Origin: an uncultured Alphaproteobacteria bacterium
Lineage (GTDB): Bacteria; Pseudomonadota; Alphaproteobacteria; HIMB59; GCA-002718135
Length of the DNA stretch: 64,000 bases
Assembly: GCA_902621165.1 (NCBI GenBank)
Contig: CACNKX010000004.1
Span: forward strand, 1-64,000
Direction: 5' to 3'
The translations under genes and the position numbers were made by a program. This document shows positions 1 to 8,417 of this stretch, piece after piece. Positions within the stretch are counted from its first letter, which is position 1. The number at the start of each line of letters is the position of its first letter. Under the pieces are notes generated by a model. The model saw only the letters and a program-made list of their open reading frames with translations, was not told where the DNA came from and searched no databases.

Positions 1-543
1 GCAATTTATAATTTTTATTTCAAAAAAATTATCTTAATAATTATAAACTCATTGATGGGAATTCCTCCAGTTGTAGTTGGTTTAATTGTTTATTTTATTT
101 TTGCATCAGGTGGACCTTTAGGTATCTTACAACTTCTATACACACCTTCTGCGATGATTATTGCTCAAACTATAATAATTTTTCCAATAATTGCTTCATT
201 ATCTCATGAGATATTTTCTAAAAATTGGCTTGAGTTTAAAGATCAGATAAGATCCTTAAATATTCCTTTTTGGGGTTCTGTAAAACTTTTATTTAATCAT
301 AGTTATTTTTTATTAATAACAACATTATTATCTGCTTTTGGAAGAGCAATTTCAGAAGTTGGTGCAGTTATGATTGTGGGTGGTAATATTGATCATTATA
401 CACGAGTTATGACCACTGCTATATCGTTAGAAACTAGAATGGGAAATTTAGAATACGCTATGGCATTAGGTTTAGTTTTAATATCAATCACAATAATTAT
501 TTACTCTCTAGTATATTTATTAAATAATAGATCAATTAAATGA
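1..543 (+). CDS. tupB: Tungstate ABC transporter permease TupB (3' part)
   Basis: The frame is open from base 1, so the N-terminus lies outside the window; 180 residues are visible. They contain several hydrophobic spans and an EAA-type permease loop (RAISEVGAVMIVGG, visible residues 115-128) that docks the ATPase, followed by TTAISLE. The early NSLMGIPPVVVG stretch is typical of the TupB/WtpB inner-membrane permeases for tungstate or molybdate uptake. The stop overlaps the mobB start (ATGA), and moeA follows, so the transporter is probably co-transcribed with cofactor genes serving the formate dehydrogenase just downstream. Whether W or Mo is carried cannot be read from the permease alone; TupB is the better match by memory. 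Confidence 0.85.
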   Translation, partial: AIYNFYFKKIILIIINSLMGIPPVVVGLIVYFIFASGGPLGILQLLYTPSAMIIAQTIIIFPIIASLSHEIFSKNWLEFKDQIRSLNIPFWGSVKLLFNHSYFLLITTLLSAFGRAISEVGAVMIVGGNIDHYTRVMTTAISLETRMGNLEYAMALGLVLISITIIIYSLVYLLNNRSIK

Positions 544-1022
544 AAATAGTAGGAATTGTTGGCTGGAAGGACTCAGGGAAAACGACTATTGCAACTAAAA
601 TTATAAATAAACTTAGTTATAAAAATTTTCGTGTGGCTTCAATCAAACATGCGCATCACGAATTTGATATAGATCATGAAAATACTGATAGCTTTAAGCA
701 TAGATTAGCGGGATCTTCTCAAGTAATAGTTAGTTCATCGAAGCGATGGGTTAAAATATCAGAGCTAAACAATTCAAAAGAAAAAACATTAGATGAATTA
801 ATTAATCAACTTTCTGAAATTGATATTGTAATAGTGGAAGGGTTTAAAAATGAAAATCACCCAAAAATTGAAATTATTAAAAATGATAATAATAATTACT
901 TATTCAGCAAAATTAAAAATATTAAAGCTATTATTACAAATAATAAACTTGAAACTGACTTGAAAATTTTTAAGAATGACGAAATTGATAATATAGTCGA
1001 TTTTATTTTGAGAGAATTTTAA
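540..1022 (+). CDS. mobB: Molybdopterin-guanine dinucleotide biosynthesis GTPase MobB
   Basis: 160 residues, normal for MobB. A P-loop GWKDSGKTT sits at residues 8-16, followed by the family's conserved K-H-AHH segment (IKHAHHEFDID, about residues 35-45) and IVEGFK near residue 100, the Walker-B-like VEGFK motif of MobB. MobB is a GTP-binding adaptor that assists MobA in attaching GMP to molybdopterin, giving the bis-MGD form used by DMSO-reductase-family enzymes such as formate dehydrogenase. It overlaps tupB by 3 bases and moeA by 1 base, indicating translational coupling. mobA is not in the window. Confidence 0.9.
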   Translation: MKIVGIVGWKDSGKTTIATKIINKLSYKNFRVASIKHAHHEFDIDHENTDSFKHRLAGSSQVIVSSSKRWVKISELNNSKEKTLDELINQLSEIDIVIVEGFKNENHPKIEIIKNDNNNYLFSKIKNIKAIITNNKLETDLKIFKNDEIDNIVDFILREF

Positions 1023-2236
1023 TGAATAAATCACCTCTTACAAAAAACCAAATTGTTAATTTATTTAAAAAACAAAAGATTATTATTTTCAATTCTGAAA
1101 AAATTAATTTAGAAAATTCAGAGGATAGATTTCTTTACGAAAATATAAAAAGTAAAATTAATTTACCTCCTTTTAATAATTCTGCTGTAGACGGCTATGC
1201 TATTTTAAAAGAAGATTTAAAAACAAAAAAAATTTTTTTTTGTAACAGACGAATAGCTGCTGGAGATAACAAAAATATAAAAGTAAAACCTGGTGAAGCA
1301 GTAAGAATTTTCACTGGTGCAAAAATGCCTACGAATTCATCAACTATAGTTATGCAGGAAAATACATACAAGAAAGGAAATAAAATTCATTTAATTAAAA
1401 TTCCAAAATTTGGAGATAATTATAGATTAAAGGGTGAAGATATAAAGAAAAACCAAAAAATATTGGAAAAGGGATCTAAATTAAATCAACAAAATATAAA
1501 TTTAATTGCTGCTATTGGTATTAGTAAAGTAAAAGTATTTAAAAAAATTAAAATTGGTTTCTTTACAAGTGGTAATGAATTAAGAAAACCAACTAAAAAT
1601 TTAAAAAATTCTGAAATTAATAATTCAAATTATTATAGTTTAACTAATTTGCTTAATAAGAATTTTATAGAAAAAAAATATTGTGGAAATCTCAAAGATA
1701 ATTTTAAATCAATTAAAAATAAAATTTTAAACACTTCAAAAAAATTTAATGTAATAATTACTGCTGGTGGTGCATCTGTTGGTGATGAAGATCATTTAAT
1801 TAAAGTTTTATCTGAATTAGGTAAGGTATATTTTTGGAGAGCAGCAATAAAACCAGGAAGACCAATTGCAGTTGGAAAAATAAATAAGTGCTACATAATT
1901 TGCTTACCAGGTAATCCAGTTTCTGTTCAATTACTATATGCAATGTTAGTAAAACCATTAATAGAAAAACTTTCCGGTGGAAATTTTAAGCTCCCATCTT
2001 CAAGTAAAATTACAGCAAATTTTTCTATGAAGAAAAAAACAAAAAGAATGGAGTGGTTACGTGTAAATAAAGAAACTATAAATAATAAAAATATTGCAAA
2101 TAAATTTCCTAAACAAGGTTCTGGTATGATCAGTTCTATATCCTATTCAGATGGTATAATTGAAATTGATGAAAATGTTTCTCAAGTAAACAAAGGAGAT
2201 ATATTTGATTTTTATAATTATGAAAGTCTATTTTAA
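1022..2236 (+). CDS. moeA: Molybdopterin molybdenumtransferase MoeA
   Basis: 404 residues, full length. MoeA ligates Mo (or W) into adenylated molybdopterin in the cytoplasm. Seen in order: NNSAVDGYA at residues 52-60, TGAKMP with VMQEN near residue 100, a GEDI segment near residue 140, the MogA-like TAGGASVGDEDH loop at residues 247-258, KPGRPIAVGK, and LPGNPVSV. These are the signature blocks of MoeA domains III and I. It starts on the last base of mobB. Its 3' end overlaps tusA, on the opposite strand, by 4 bases. Together with tupB and mobB this is a cofactor supply operon for the neighbouring formate dehydrogenase. Confidence 0.93.
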   Translation: MNKSPLTKNQIVNLFKKQKIIIFNSEKINLENSEDRFLYENIKSKINLPPFNNSAVDGYAILKEDLKTKKIFFCNRRIAAGDNKNIKVKPGEAVRIFTGAKMPTNSSTIVMQENTYKKGNKIHLIKIPKFGDNYRLKGEDIKKNQKILEKGSKLNQQNINLIAAIGISKVKVFKKIKIGFFTSGNELRKPTKNLKNSEINNSNYYSLTNLLNKNFIEKKYCGNLKDNFKSIKNKILNTSKKFNVIITAGGASVGDEDHLIKVLSELGKVYFWRAAIKPGRPIAVGKINKCYIICLPGNPVSVQLLYAMLVKPLIEKLSGGNFKLPSSSKITANFSMKKKTKRMEWLRVNKETINNKNIANKFPKQGSGMISSISYSDGIIEIDENVSQVNKGDIFDFYNYESLF

Positions 2237-2484
2237 TTTTTAATTTTTAATCTATAACGAATTACAATTTTATCTTTTATTTTTTCACAACTTAAATATT
2301 CATAGTTAGACTGATCACAATAATGTTCAAAGTCTGCTTCAGCCAAAGGATCAGTTGCAATAATTTTAATAATTGTATCTTTGTTTAATTCTGAAGCAAG
2401 TTTTCTAGCCTTAAGCACTGGTATAGGACATTCTGTACCACTAGTATCAAGAACTAATTCTTCATTTTCAACTGAATCTTTCAT
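2233..2484 (-). CDS. tusA: TusA/SirA-family sulfur carrier protein
   Basis: 83 residues with the family's single essential cysteine in a CPIPVLKAR motif (Cys19). The rest fits the small alpha/beta TusA fold, ending in a hydrophobic strand. TusA-type proteins pass persulfide sulfur to tRNA 2-thiouridylation and, in E. coli, towards molybdenum cofactor synthesis. The gene converges on moeA with a 4-base overlap and is divergent from fdhB with 40 bases between the starts. No fdhD (the sulfurase usually needed by formate dehydrogenase) is visible here, so a role in sulfurating the Mo/W cofactor is a reasonable inference. A general tRNA-thiolation role is the alternative. Confidence 0.85.
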   Translation of the reverse strand: MKDSVENEELVLDTSGTECPIPVLKARKLASELNKDTIIKIIATDPLAEADFEHYCDQSNYEYLSCEKIKDKIVIRYRLKIKN

Positions 2485-2524
2485 AGTTTTCTGATACTTA
2501 ATATATAGTATATTATTAATTGGA

Positions 2525-4228
2525 ATGGATAAATTTGTTTCTCAAACAGAAACTTCTTTAAAAAAGAAGAAAAGACGTTGGACTCCAAAAGGAAGACAAG
2601 TAGAAGATAAATATTTAGATGAAGTTTCTAAATTGTTTTCAGGATTAATATTTAAGCGAGATGAATTAATAGAATATTTGCATATATTACAGGACAAATT
2701 TGGTGTCTTGTACGATAAGCATCTTGTAGCTTTATCATCTATTATTAACTTACCACTTTCTGAAATTTATGAAGTTGCAACTTTTTATGCTCACTTTAAT
2801 ATAGTCAAAGATAGTAAAGATTATAACCCAGTGAATGTTGTAAGGGTGTGTGAAAGTTTAACTTGCGAATTATTTGGTGCACACAAATTACTTCAAGATA
2901 TAAAAAAATTAGAAAATAAAAATATAAAAGTCGTACCTGGTCCATGCATGGGAAGATGCAATGTTGCTCCTACTGTTTGCGTAGGAAAAAATTATGTTGA
3001 TGTGGCTAATTTTGATAAAGTTAAAAAAACAATCGATGAAAAAAATTTTGAACCTTTCATTCCAGATTATATAAATTTATCTTCTTATAAAAAAAGTGGC
3101 GGTTATGAAATTGCGAACAAAATAAAAAATGGTGTTATCTCAAAAAAACAAGTTTTGGATTCATTAAATGAAAGCGGATTGAAAGGTAAGGGTGGGGCTG
3201 GATTTCCTACAGGAAAAAAATGGGAAATTGTTTCAAATTACAATGGTAAAAAATATGTTGCTGTTAATGGTGACGAAGGTGAACCAGGAACATTTAAAGA
3301 TAGATCGTATTTAGAAAGTGATCCACATAGATTTTTAGAAGGAGCTTTAATTGCCTCCTATTTTATAAATGCTCAAAAAGTTTACATTTATATGAGAGAT
3401 GAATATCCAACAGTTATAAAAATTTTACTTGATGAAATAAATAAAATGGAAGACGAAGAAATAATTCCAAAAGACTTTTTTATAGTAAGAAGAGGGGCAG
3501 GAGCTTATATTTGTGGAGAAGAGTCAGCAATGATAGAAAGTATTGAAGGCAAGAGAGGATTGCCAAGGCATAGACCGCCTTATGTGGCTGAAATTGGTTT
3601 ATTTGGATGTCCTACTCTAACAAATAATTTAGAAACTCTTTTTTGGGTAAGAGATATAATTGAAAAAGGATCAAAGTGGTTTGCTGAAAAGGGGTCCAAT
3701 GGGAATAAGGGTTTTCATAGTTTTTCAGTATCTGGAAGAGTAAAGAACCCAGGAGTAAAAGTTGCCCCAGCCGGTATAACAATTCAACAATTAATTGATA
3801 AGTATTGTGATGGTATGGCAGATGGACATACTTTTAAAGGATATCTTCCAGGAGGTGCATCAGGCGGTATCTTACCTGCTACTATGAATGATATTCCACT
3901 TGATTATGGATCGAAACAATTAATGGATGCTGGATGTTTTTTAGGTTCAGCGGCAGTAGTTGTATTATCGGATCATGATAATATGAAAGATGTTGCACTT
4001 AATTTACTAAAATTTTTCGAAGAGGAAAGTTGTGGTCAGTGTACACCATGCCGTTCCGGTACGGAGAAAACTGTAAAATTAATGCAAGAAAAAAATTGGA
4101 ACAAGGAAAAATTAAAAGATTTAAGTGAAGTTATGGCTCAAGCATCGATATGTGGTTTAGGACAAGCTGCAACAAACCCATTAAATTCTATTTTAAAATA
4201 TTTTAGCAATGAAATAACTTATGACTAA
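2525..4228 (+). CDS. fdsB: NAD-dependent formate dehydrogenase, fused NuoE/NuoF-type (FdsG-FdsB) subunit
   Basis: 567 residues: a fusion of two subunits that are separate in many Fds enzymes. The N-terminal NuoE/thioredoxin-like half (about 25-175) has the [2Fe-2S] ligands C109, C114, C141, C145. The C-terminal NuoF half (about 190-567) has the FMN/NADH-binding KGKGGAGFPTG (residues 220-230), GDEGEPGTFKDR and ICGEESA motifs, and the [4Fe-4S] ligands C503, C506, C509, C543. It is the diaphorase part that passes electrons from the catalytic subunit to NAD+. It overlaps fdhA by 8 bases. The lysine-rich N-terminus (residues 13-18) is unusual but not informative. Confidence 0.9.
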   Translation: MDKFVSQTETSLKKKKRRWTPKGRQVEDKYLDEVSKLFSGLIFKRDELIEYLHILQDKFGVLYDKHLVALSSIINLPLSEIYEVATFYAHFNIVKDSKDYNPVNVVRVCESLTCELFGAHKLLQDIKKLENKNIKVVPGPCMGRCNVAPTVCVGKNYVDVANFDKVKKTIDEKNFEPFIPDYINLSSYKKSGGYEIANKIKNGVISKKQVLDSLNESGLKGKGGAGFPTGKKWEIVSNYNGKKYVAVNGDEGEPGTFKDRSYLESDPHRFLEGALIASYFINAQKVYIYMRDEYPTVIKILLDEINKMEDEEIIPKDFFIVRRGAGAYICGEESAMIESIEGKRGLPRHRPPYVAEIGLFGCPTLTNNLETLFWVRDIIEKGSKWFAEKGSNGNKGFHSFSVSGRVKNPGVKVAPAGITIQQLIDKYCDGMADGHTFKGYLPGGASGGILPATMNDIPLDYGSKQLMDAGCFLGSAAVVVLSDHDNMKDVALNLLKFFEEESCGQCTPCRSGTEKTVKLMQEKNWNKEKLKDLSEVMAQASICGLGQAATNPLNSILKYFSNEITYD

Positions 4229-6974
4229 AGAGAAAATAAAATTTTATTTAAACAAAAAGTTAGTTGAAGCAAATGCTGATGAAACTATTTGGCAAGTTGC
4301 AAATAGACTTGGAACAGAAATCCCACACTTATGTTATTCCGATAAACCTGGTTATAGAGCAGATGGAAATTGTAGAGCATGTATGGTTGAAATTGAAGGA
4401 GAACGTGTGTTGGCAGCATCTTGCATTAGAAAGCCAACTGATAGTATGAAAGTAAACACTTCTTCAGAAAAGGCTAAAAAATCTAGAGAGTTAGTTTTTG
4501 AATTACTTCTAGCAGACCAGCCAAAAAAAGAAATTGCTCATGATAAAAATTCTGACTTTTGGAAATGGATAGATAAAGTTGAAGTTAAAGAAAGTAGATT
4601 TCCAAAAAAAACTTCATGTCAGGCCGATGTTTCTCATCCTAGTATGGCTGTAAATCTAGATGCATGCATCCAATGTAATCTTTGTGTAAGAGCATGTAGA
4701 GAAGTCCAGGTCAACGATGTCATCGGAATGGCATATCGAGGAGAAAATTCTAAAATTGTATTCGATTTTGATGATCCAATGGGCGACAGCACATGTGTGG
4801 CATGTGGTGAATGTGTACAGGCTTGTCCAACTGGAGCATTAATGCCAGCATCCATTGTAGATAAAGATGGTGTTGGCCATAGTAAGGTAGATAAAAAAAT
4901 TGATAGTGTTTGTCCTTATTGTGGTGTGGGTTGTCAGATAGAATACAATGTAAAAGATAACAAAATTAAATATGTTAATGGTGTTGATGGTCCCGCAAAC
5001 AAGAATAGATTATGTGTAAAAGGAAGGTTTGGTTTTGATTATGTAAATAATCCAGAAAGACTTACAAAGCCATTGATTAGAATTAAAGATAAACCAAAAG
5101 ACTTACACCCAAGTATTAATTTTTCGAATATTCATGAATATTTTAGAGAAGCATCTTGGGATGAAGCTCTAGATTATGCTGCACATGGATTTTTAAAACT
5201 TAATAAACAAAGAAATGGTAAGAGTAATCTTGCAGGTTTTGGATCAGCAAAATGTTCAAATGAAGAAGCTTATTTATTTCAAAAATTAATCAGAACTGGT
5301 TTTAATACAAATAATGTAGATCATTGCACAAGACTTTGTCATGCGTCTTCTGTAGCTGCTTTATTGGAAACTATTGGCTCAGGAGCTGTCACTGCTCCAT
5401 TCTATGAAGTTGAACATTCTGATGTGATAATAGTCATTGGAGCAAATCCGACAGAAAACCATCCTGTTGCAGCAACATTTTTTAAGAATGCTGCTAAAAA
5501 GGGTTCTAAATTAATTGTGATGGATCCTAGAGGTCATTCCTTAAAAAAACATGCAACTCATATGTTGCAATTTAAACCAGGATCTGACGTTGCTCTCTTA
5601 AACTCAATAATGAATGTTATTGTCGAAGAAAATTTATTTAATTCCGAATATATAAAAAAACAAACTGAAGGATTTGAAAAATTAAGAAAACATTTAATGA
5701 ATTACTCACCTGATATAATGGAAAACGAAACAGGTATTGATCCAGAACTTATAAGAGAAGTGGCGCGCTTATATGCTAATACAAATAAAGGAATAATTTT
5801 TTGGGGGATGGGGATTTCTCAACACACACATGGCACCGACAATGCTAGATGTTTAATTTCCTTAGCTTTAATGACAGGGAATGTTGGAAAAAGAGGATCT
5901 GGTTTACATCCTTTAAGAGGACAAAATAATGTTCAAGGAGCGTCGGATGCCGGTCTTATCCCAATGATGTATCCTGATTACCAATTAGTTGATAAAGATA
6001 ATAATAAAGAATTTTTTGAAAAACTTTGGAACATTCCTTTAGATGATAAAAAAGGTCTAACTGTTGTTGAAATTATGGATGCTATTCACGAGAATACAAT
6101 TAAAGGAATGTATATACTTGGCGAAAATCCAGCTATGTCAGACCCTGATCTAAATCATGCAAGAGAAGCTCTACAAATGTTAGAGCATTTAGTTGTTCAG
6201 GATATTTTTTTAACTGAAACAGCAACATATGCTGATGTTATTTTCCCTGCTTCAGCATGGCCTGAAAAAAATGGTACAGTTACTAATACTAATAGACAAG
6301 TACAAATGGGAAGAAAAGCTTTAGACTCTCCAGGTGAAGCTAAAGAAGATTGGTGGATAACAAATGAACTTGCAAAAAGAATGGGTTTAAATTGGAAATA
6401 TAATCATCCCAAGGAAATTTATGAAGAAATGTTACTAACAATGCCTTCATTAAACAATATTTCTTGGGAAAGATTAGAAAATGAAAACTCTGTAACTTAT
6501 CCAAGTAAATCGCCAAATACACCAGGAGATGAAATTGTTTTCGGTGATAAATTTCCAAATGAAAATGGTAAAGGTAAATTTGTTCCAGCTAGTGTTACTG
6601 CACCAGATGAAGTACCTGATAAAGAATTTGCAATGATACTAACCACAGGGAGACAATTAGAGCATTGGCACACTGGAGCTATGACTAGAAAGGCATCAAA
6701 TTTAGATGCCATCGAACCGGAACCTTCAGTTTCAATATCACCTAAAGATATAATTAAAAATAATATGAAAGCTGGTGATAAAATTAAAGTCACAACTAGA
6801 AGAGGCTCAATTGATATTAGAGTAAGGCAAGACAGAGCGATACCTGATGGAGTCATATTTATACCATTTTGTTATAATGAGTCTGCCGCTAATCTTTTAA
6901 CTAATCCAGCTCTAGATCCATATGGAAAAATTCCTGAATTTAAATATTGTGCAGCAAAAATTGAGAAGTTATAA
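4221..6974 (+). CDS. fdhA: Formate dehydrogenase catalytic (alpha) subunit, Mo/W-bis-MGD, FdsA-like
   Basis: 917 residues; oxidises formate to CO2 in the cytoplasm. Seen: an N-terminal [2Fe-2S] domain (C38, C51, C54, C68), two ferredoxin-type [4Fe-4S] motifs (C149/152/155/159 and C192/195/198/202), a molybdopterin-domain [4Fe-4S] site (C231, C234, C238, C265) and the catalytic pair C373-H374 in RLCHASS, so cysteine rather than selenocysteine. The C-terminal dinucleotide-binding domain starts near residue 800 (LTTGRQLEHWHTGAMTR). The NuoG-type His-Cys3 cluster expected around residues 97-115 is not there: that stretch (LADQPKKEIAHDKNSDFW) has no cysteine. The tungstate permease and Mo-cofactor genes upstream support a W or Mo enzyme. 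Confidence 0.93.
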   Translation: MTKEKIKFYLNKKLVEANADETIWQVANRLGTEIPHLCYSDKPGYRADGNCRACMVEIEGERVLAASCIRKPTDSMKVNTSSEKAKKSRELVFELLLADQPKKEIAHDKNSDFWKWIDKVEVKESRFPKKTSCQADVSHPSMAVNLDACIQCNLCVRACREVQVNDVIGMAYRGENSKIVFDFDDPMGDSTCVACGECVQACPTGALMPASIVDKDGVGHSKVDKKIDSVCPYCGVGCQIEYNVKDNKIKYVNGVDGPANKNRLCVKGRFGFDYVNNPERLTKPLIRIKDKPKDLHPSINFSNIHEYFREASWDEALDYAAHGFLKLNKQRNGKSNLAGFGSAKCSNEEAYLFQKLIRTGFNTNNVDHCTRLCHASSVAALLETIGSGAVTAPFYEVEHSDVIIVIGANPTENHPVAATFFKNAAKKGSKLIVMDPRGHSLKKHATHMLQFKPGSDVALLNSIMNVIVEENLFNSEYIKKQTEGFEKLRKHLMNYSPDIMENETGIDPELIREVARLYANTNKGIIFWGMGISQHTHGTDNARCLISLALMTGNVGKRGSGLHPLRGQNNVQGASDAGLIPMMYPDYQLVDKDNNKEFFEKLWNIPLDDKKGLTVVEIMDAIHENTIKGMYILGENPAMSDPDLNHAREALQMLEHLVVQDIFLTETATYADVIFPASAWPEKNGTVTNTNRQVQMGRKALDSPGEAKEDWWITNELAKRMGLNWKYNHPKEIYEEMLLTMPSLNNISWERLENENSVTYPSKSPNTPGDEIVFGDKFPNENGKGKFVPASVTAPDEVPDKEFAMILTTGRQLEHWHTGAMTRKASNLDAIEPEPSVSISPKDIIKNNMKAGDKIKVTTRRGSIDIRVRQDRAIPDGVIFIPFCYNESAANLLTNPALDPYGKIPEFKYCAAKIEKL

Positions 6975-6981
6975 ATATTCT

Positions 6982-7104
6982 ATGATTAAAAAAACATTAA
7001 TAATTTTATTTCTTGTATTTAGTCCAATCACAGCATGCTCTTCATTAAGTGAATTAAATGAAAGAGTAAAGGGTGATGGAGTGCCTTATATTCCTGGAAT
7101 TTAA
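6982..7104 (+). CDS. Small predicted lipoprotein behind fdhA
   Basis: 40 residues from an ATG 7 bases after the fdhA stop. The first 18 residues are a signal peptide: MIKK, a hydrophobic core LIILFLVF and a lipobox-like PITAC with Cys19. The mature part is only about 22 residues, charged in the middle, ending GVPYIPGI. I do not recognise a named family. The tight spacing says it is transcribed with the formate dehydrogenase. A longer in-frame start at 6922 would lie inside fdhA and put 20 polar residues before the signal, so I reject it. It could be an envelope stress or lipid-anchored peptide; function unknown. Confidence 0.6.
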   Translation: MIKKTLIILFLVFSPITACSSLSELNERVKGDGVPYIPGI

Positions 7105-7105
7105 T

Positions 7106-7131
7106 TTATAAAATTCTTGTTGAATTTATAA
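7106..7131 (+). terminator. Possible weak terminator hairpin after the fdh operon
   Basis: An inverted repeat with arms at 7106-7116 and 7122-7131 (10 pairs with one bulged A, loop TTGTT) starts 2 bases after the lipoprotein stop. It is almost all A/T with no long T tract behind it, so it may be only a weak stop or an mRNA 3'-end stabiliser. Confidence 0.3.
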
Positions 7132-7154
7132 TTTAATATAAATGCAAAATTAAT

Positions 7155-7230
<76 letters not shown>

Positions 7231-7242
7231 CCTTTATAACAT

Positions 7243-8007
7243 TTACGTTGAGTAAAAATGATATAATGCTATCGATGTTGCATTAGAAACATTCAAACTA
7301 TCAATTTCATATTTTAAATTATTTTTCATGTTTATCTGCATTATTTCATCGCATTCTTTTTTTACTAATTCTCTAATACCTTTTCCTTCAGAGCCGAAAA
7401 CTAATACTGATTTTTGTGAAAAAGTTAATTTTGTATTATTAATTTTTGAACTGTCAAAGCCATAAATCCAATAATTATTTTTTTTTAGAAAAGAAATAGC
7501 TCTTCTTATATTTGTCACTCTAATATAATTTACAATCTCAGCAGCACCAGAAGCTGATTTATAAAGTGATGAAGTCAACTCTGGTGAATTATCTTTGCCA
7601 ACTATAATTCCTGCGCAATCAAATAATGCACATGATCTCATTATTGAGCCAATATTTTGAGGGTCAGTTACTTGATCTAAAATTAATATTACTGATTTTG
7701 CTTTCTTGCTTTCAACTTTTACAAATTCTTCTAAACCTGGCCTTGCAAAATCTTTTGTTTTTAAAATTACTCCTTGTGTTGTGTTCTCATTTCCAAATCT
7801 TCTTGTAAATTCATTTTGAGGCAGAATGGTAATTTTTTGTATTTTAGATTCATATTTTTTGGTAAAATTAGTCTGATTTTTACTAATAATTAGCTCAATA
7901 TGCTCTCTTTTATTATTTTGTAGAGCTGCTTTAACAGAATGTTGACCAAAAATTGTATGAATTCCTTGATTTTTATTAGATTTATTATTTCTAAACTTAG
8001 TCATCAT
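7243..8007 (-). CDS. rlmB: 23S rRNA (guanosine-2'-O)-methyltransferase RlmB, SpoU family
   Basis: 254 residues, slightly basic, normal length. It methylates G2251 (E. coli numbering) in the ribosomal peptidyl-transferase P loop. Seen: an N-terminal substrate-binding domain starting at IFGQHSVKAAL, then the three SPOUT knot motifs: DQVTDPQNIGSIMRSC (about residues 110-125), VFGSEGKGIREL (about 203-214) and LNVSNATSIALY near the C-terminus. Two adjacent ATG codons are possible starts. It is transcribed away from the tRNA-Tyr/tuf region and towards tRNA-Thr. This rlmB next to tRNA-Tyr-Gly-tuf arrangement is common in Alphaproteobacteria. Confidence 0.93.
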   Translation of the reverse strand: MMTKFRNNKSNKNQGIHTIFGQHSVKAALQNNKREHIELIISKNQTNFTKKYESKIQKITILPQNEFTRRFGNENTTQGVILKTKDFARPGLEEFVKVESKKAKSVILILDQVTDPQNIGSIMRSCALFDCAGIIVGKDNSPELTSSLYKSASGAAEIVNYIRVTNIRRAISFLKKNNYWIYGFDSSKINNTKLTFSQKSVLVFGSEGKGIRELVKKECDEIMQINMKNNLKYEIDSLNVSNATSIALYHFYST

Positions 8008-8129
8008 TTAATATCACAGATTTGTCTAATTAATACAATCTAGATATGTACAAAATAGCATTTTTTGTCTAAAAGGCCGTTGCTTTTACGAGTATACGTA
8101 TTTTGCAAAGGTGAAGCTGCTGTTTTAGA

Positions 8130-8156
8130 TTGACATATATACTAATTTATTAGTAT
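8130..8156 (+). promoter_or_regulatory. Candidate sigma-70 promoter for tRNA-Tyr/tRNA-Gly/tuf
   Basis: A perfect -35 TTGACA (8130-8135) is followed after 15 bases by TAGTAT (8151-8156), a 4/6 match to -10, about 19 bases before tRNA-Tyr. The spacing is short, so the exact -10 is uncertain. Confidence 0.5.
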
Positions 8157-8174
8157 TGGCCAATTTCTTCAAAC

Positions 8175-8260
8175 GGAGGGGTGGTCGAGTGGTTAAAGGC
8201 AGCGGACTGTAAATCCGCCCGCGTGAGCGTACGTAGGTTCGAATCCTACCCCCTCCACCA
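8175..8260 (+). tRNA. trnY: tRNA-Tyr(GUA)
   Basis: 86 bases with encoded CCA. Acceptor GGAGGGG pairs with CCCCTCC, the anticodon stem carries CTGTAAA giving GUA, and there is a long class-II variable arm (GCGTGAGCGTACG region), as expected for tRNA-Tyr. Confidence 0.97.
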
Positions 8261-8318
8261 TTATGGAGGTAATGGGATGAAAGCATTAAAGTGAGTGTGT
8301 GAAGCAGTCAGTTTAGTT

Positions 8319-8392
8319 GCGGGTGTAGCTTAGTGGTAAAGCTCCAGCCTTCCAAGCTGGCTACGAGGGTTCGATTCCCTTCACCCGCTCCA
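8319..8392 (+). tRNA. trnG: tRNA-Gly(UCC)
   Basis: 74 bases with encoded CCA (8390-8392). Acceptor GCGGGTG pairs with CACCCGC; anticodon stem CCAGC/GCTGG encloses CTTCCAA, giving UCC. Only 25 bases separate it from the tuf start, so the tuf mRNA is probably released by tRNA processing. Confidence 0.97.
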
Positions 8393-8417
8393 TAACAAAA
8401 TATTATTGGGGTAAAAA

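Noticed and set aside
2485-2524. AT-rich dyad TATATAGTATATTA between tusA and fdhB as an operator
   Set aside because: The gap is 40 bases of nearly pure A/T, where such dyads are expected by chance.
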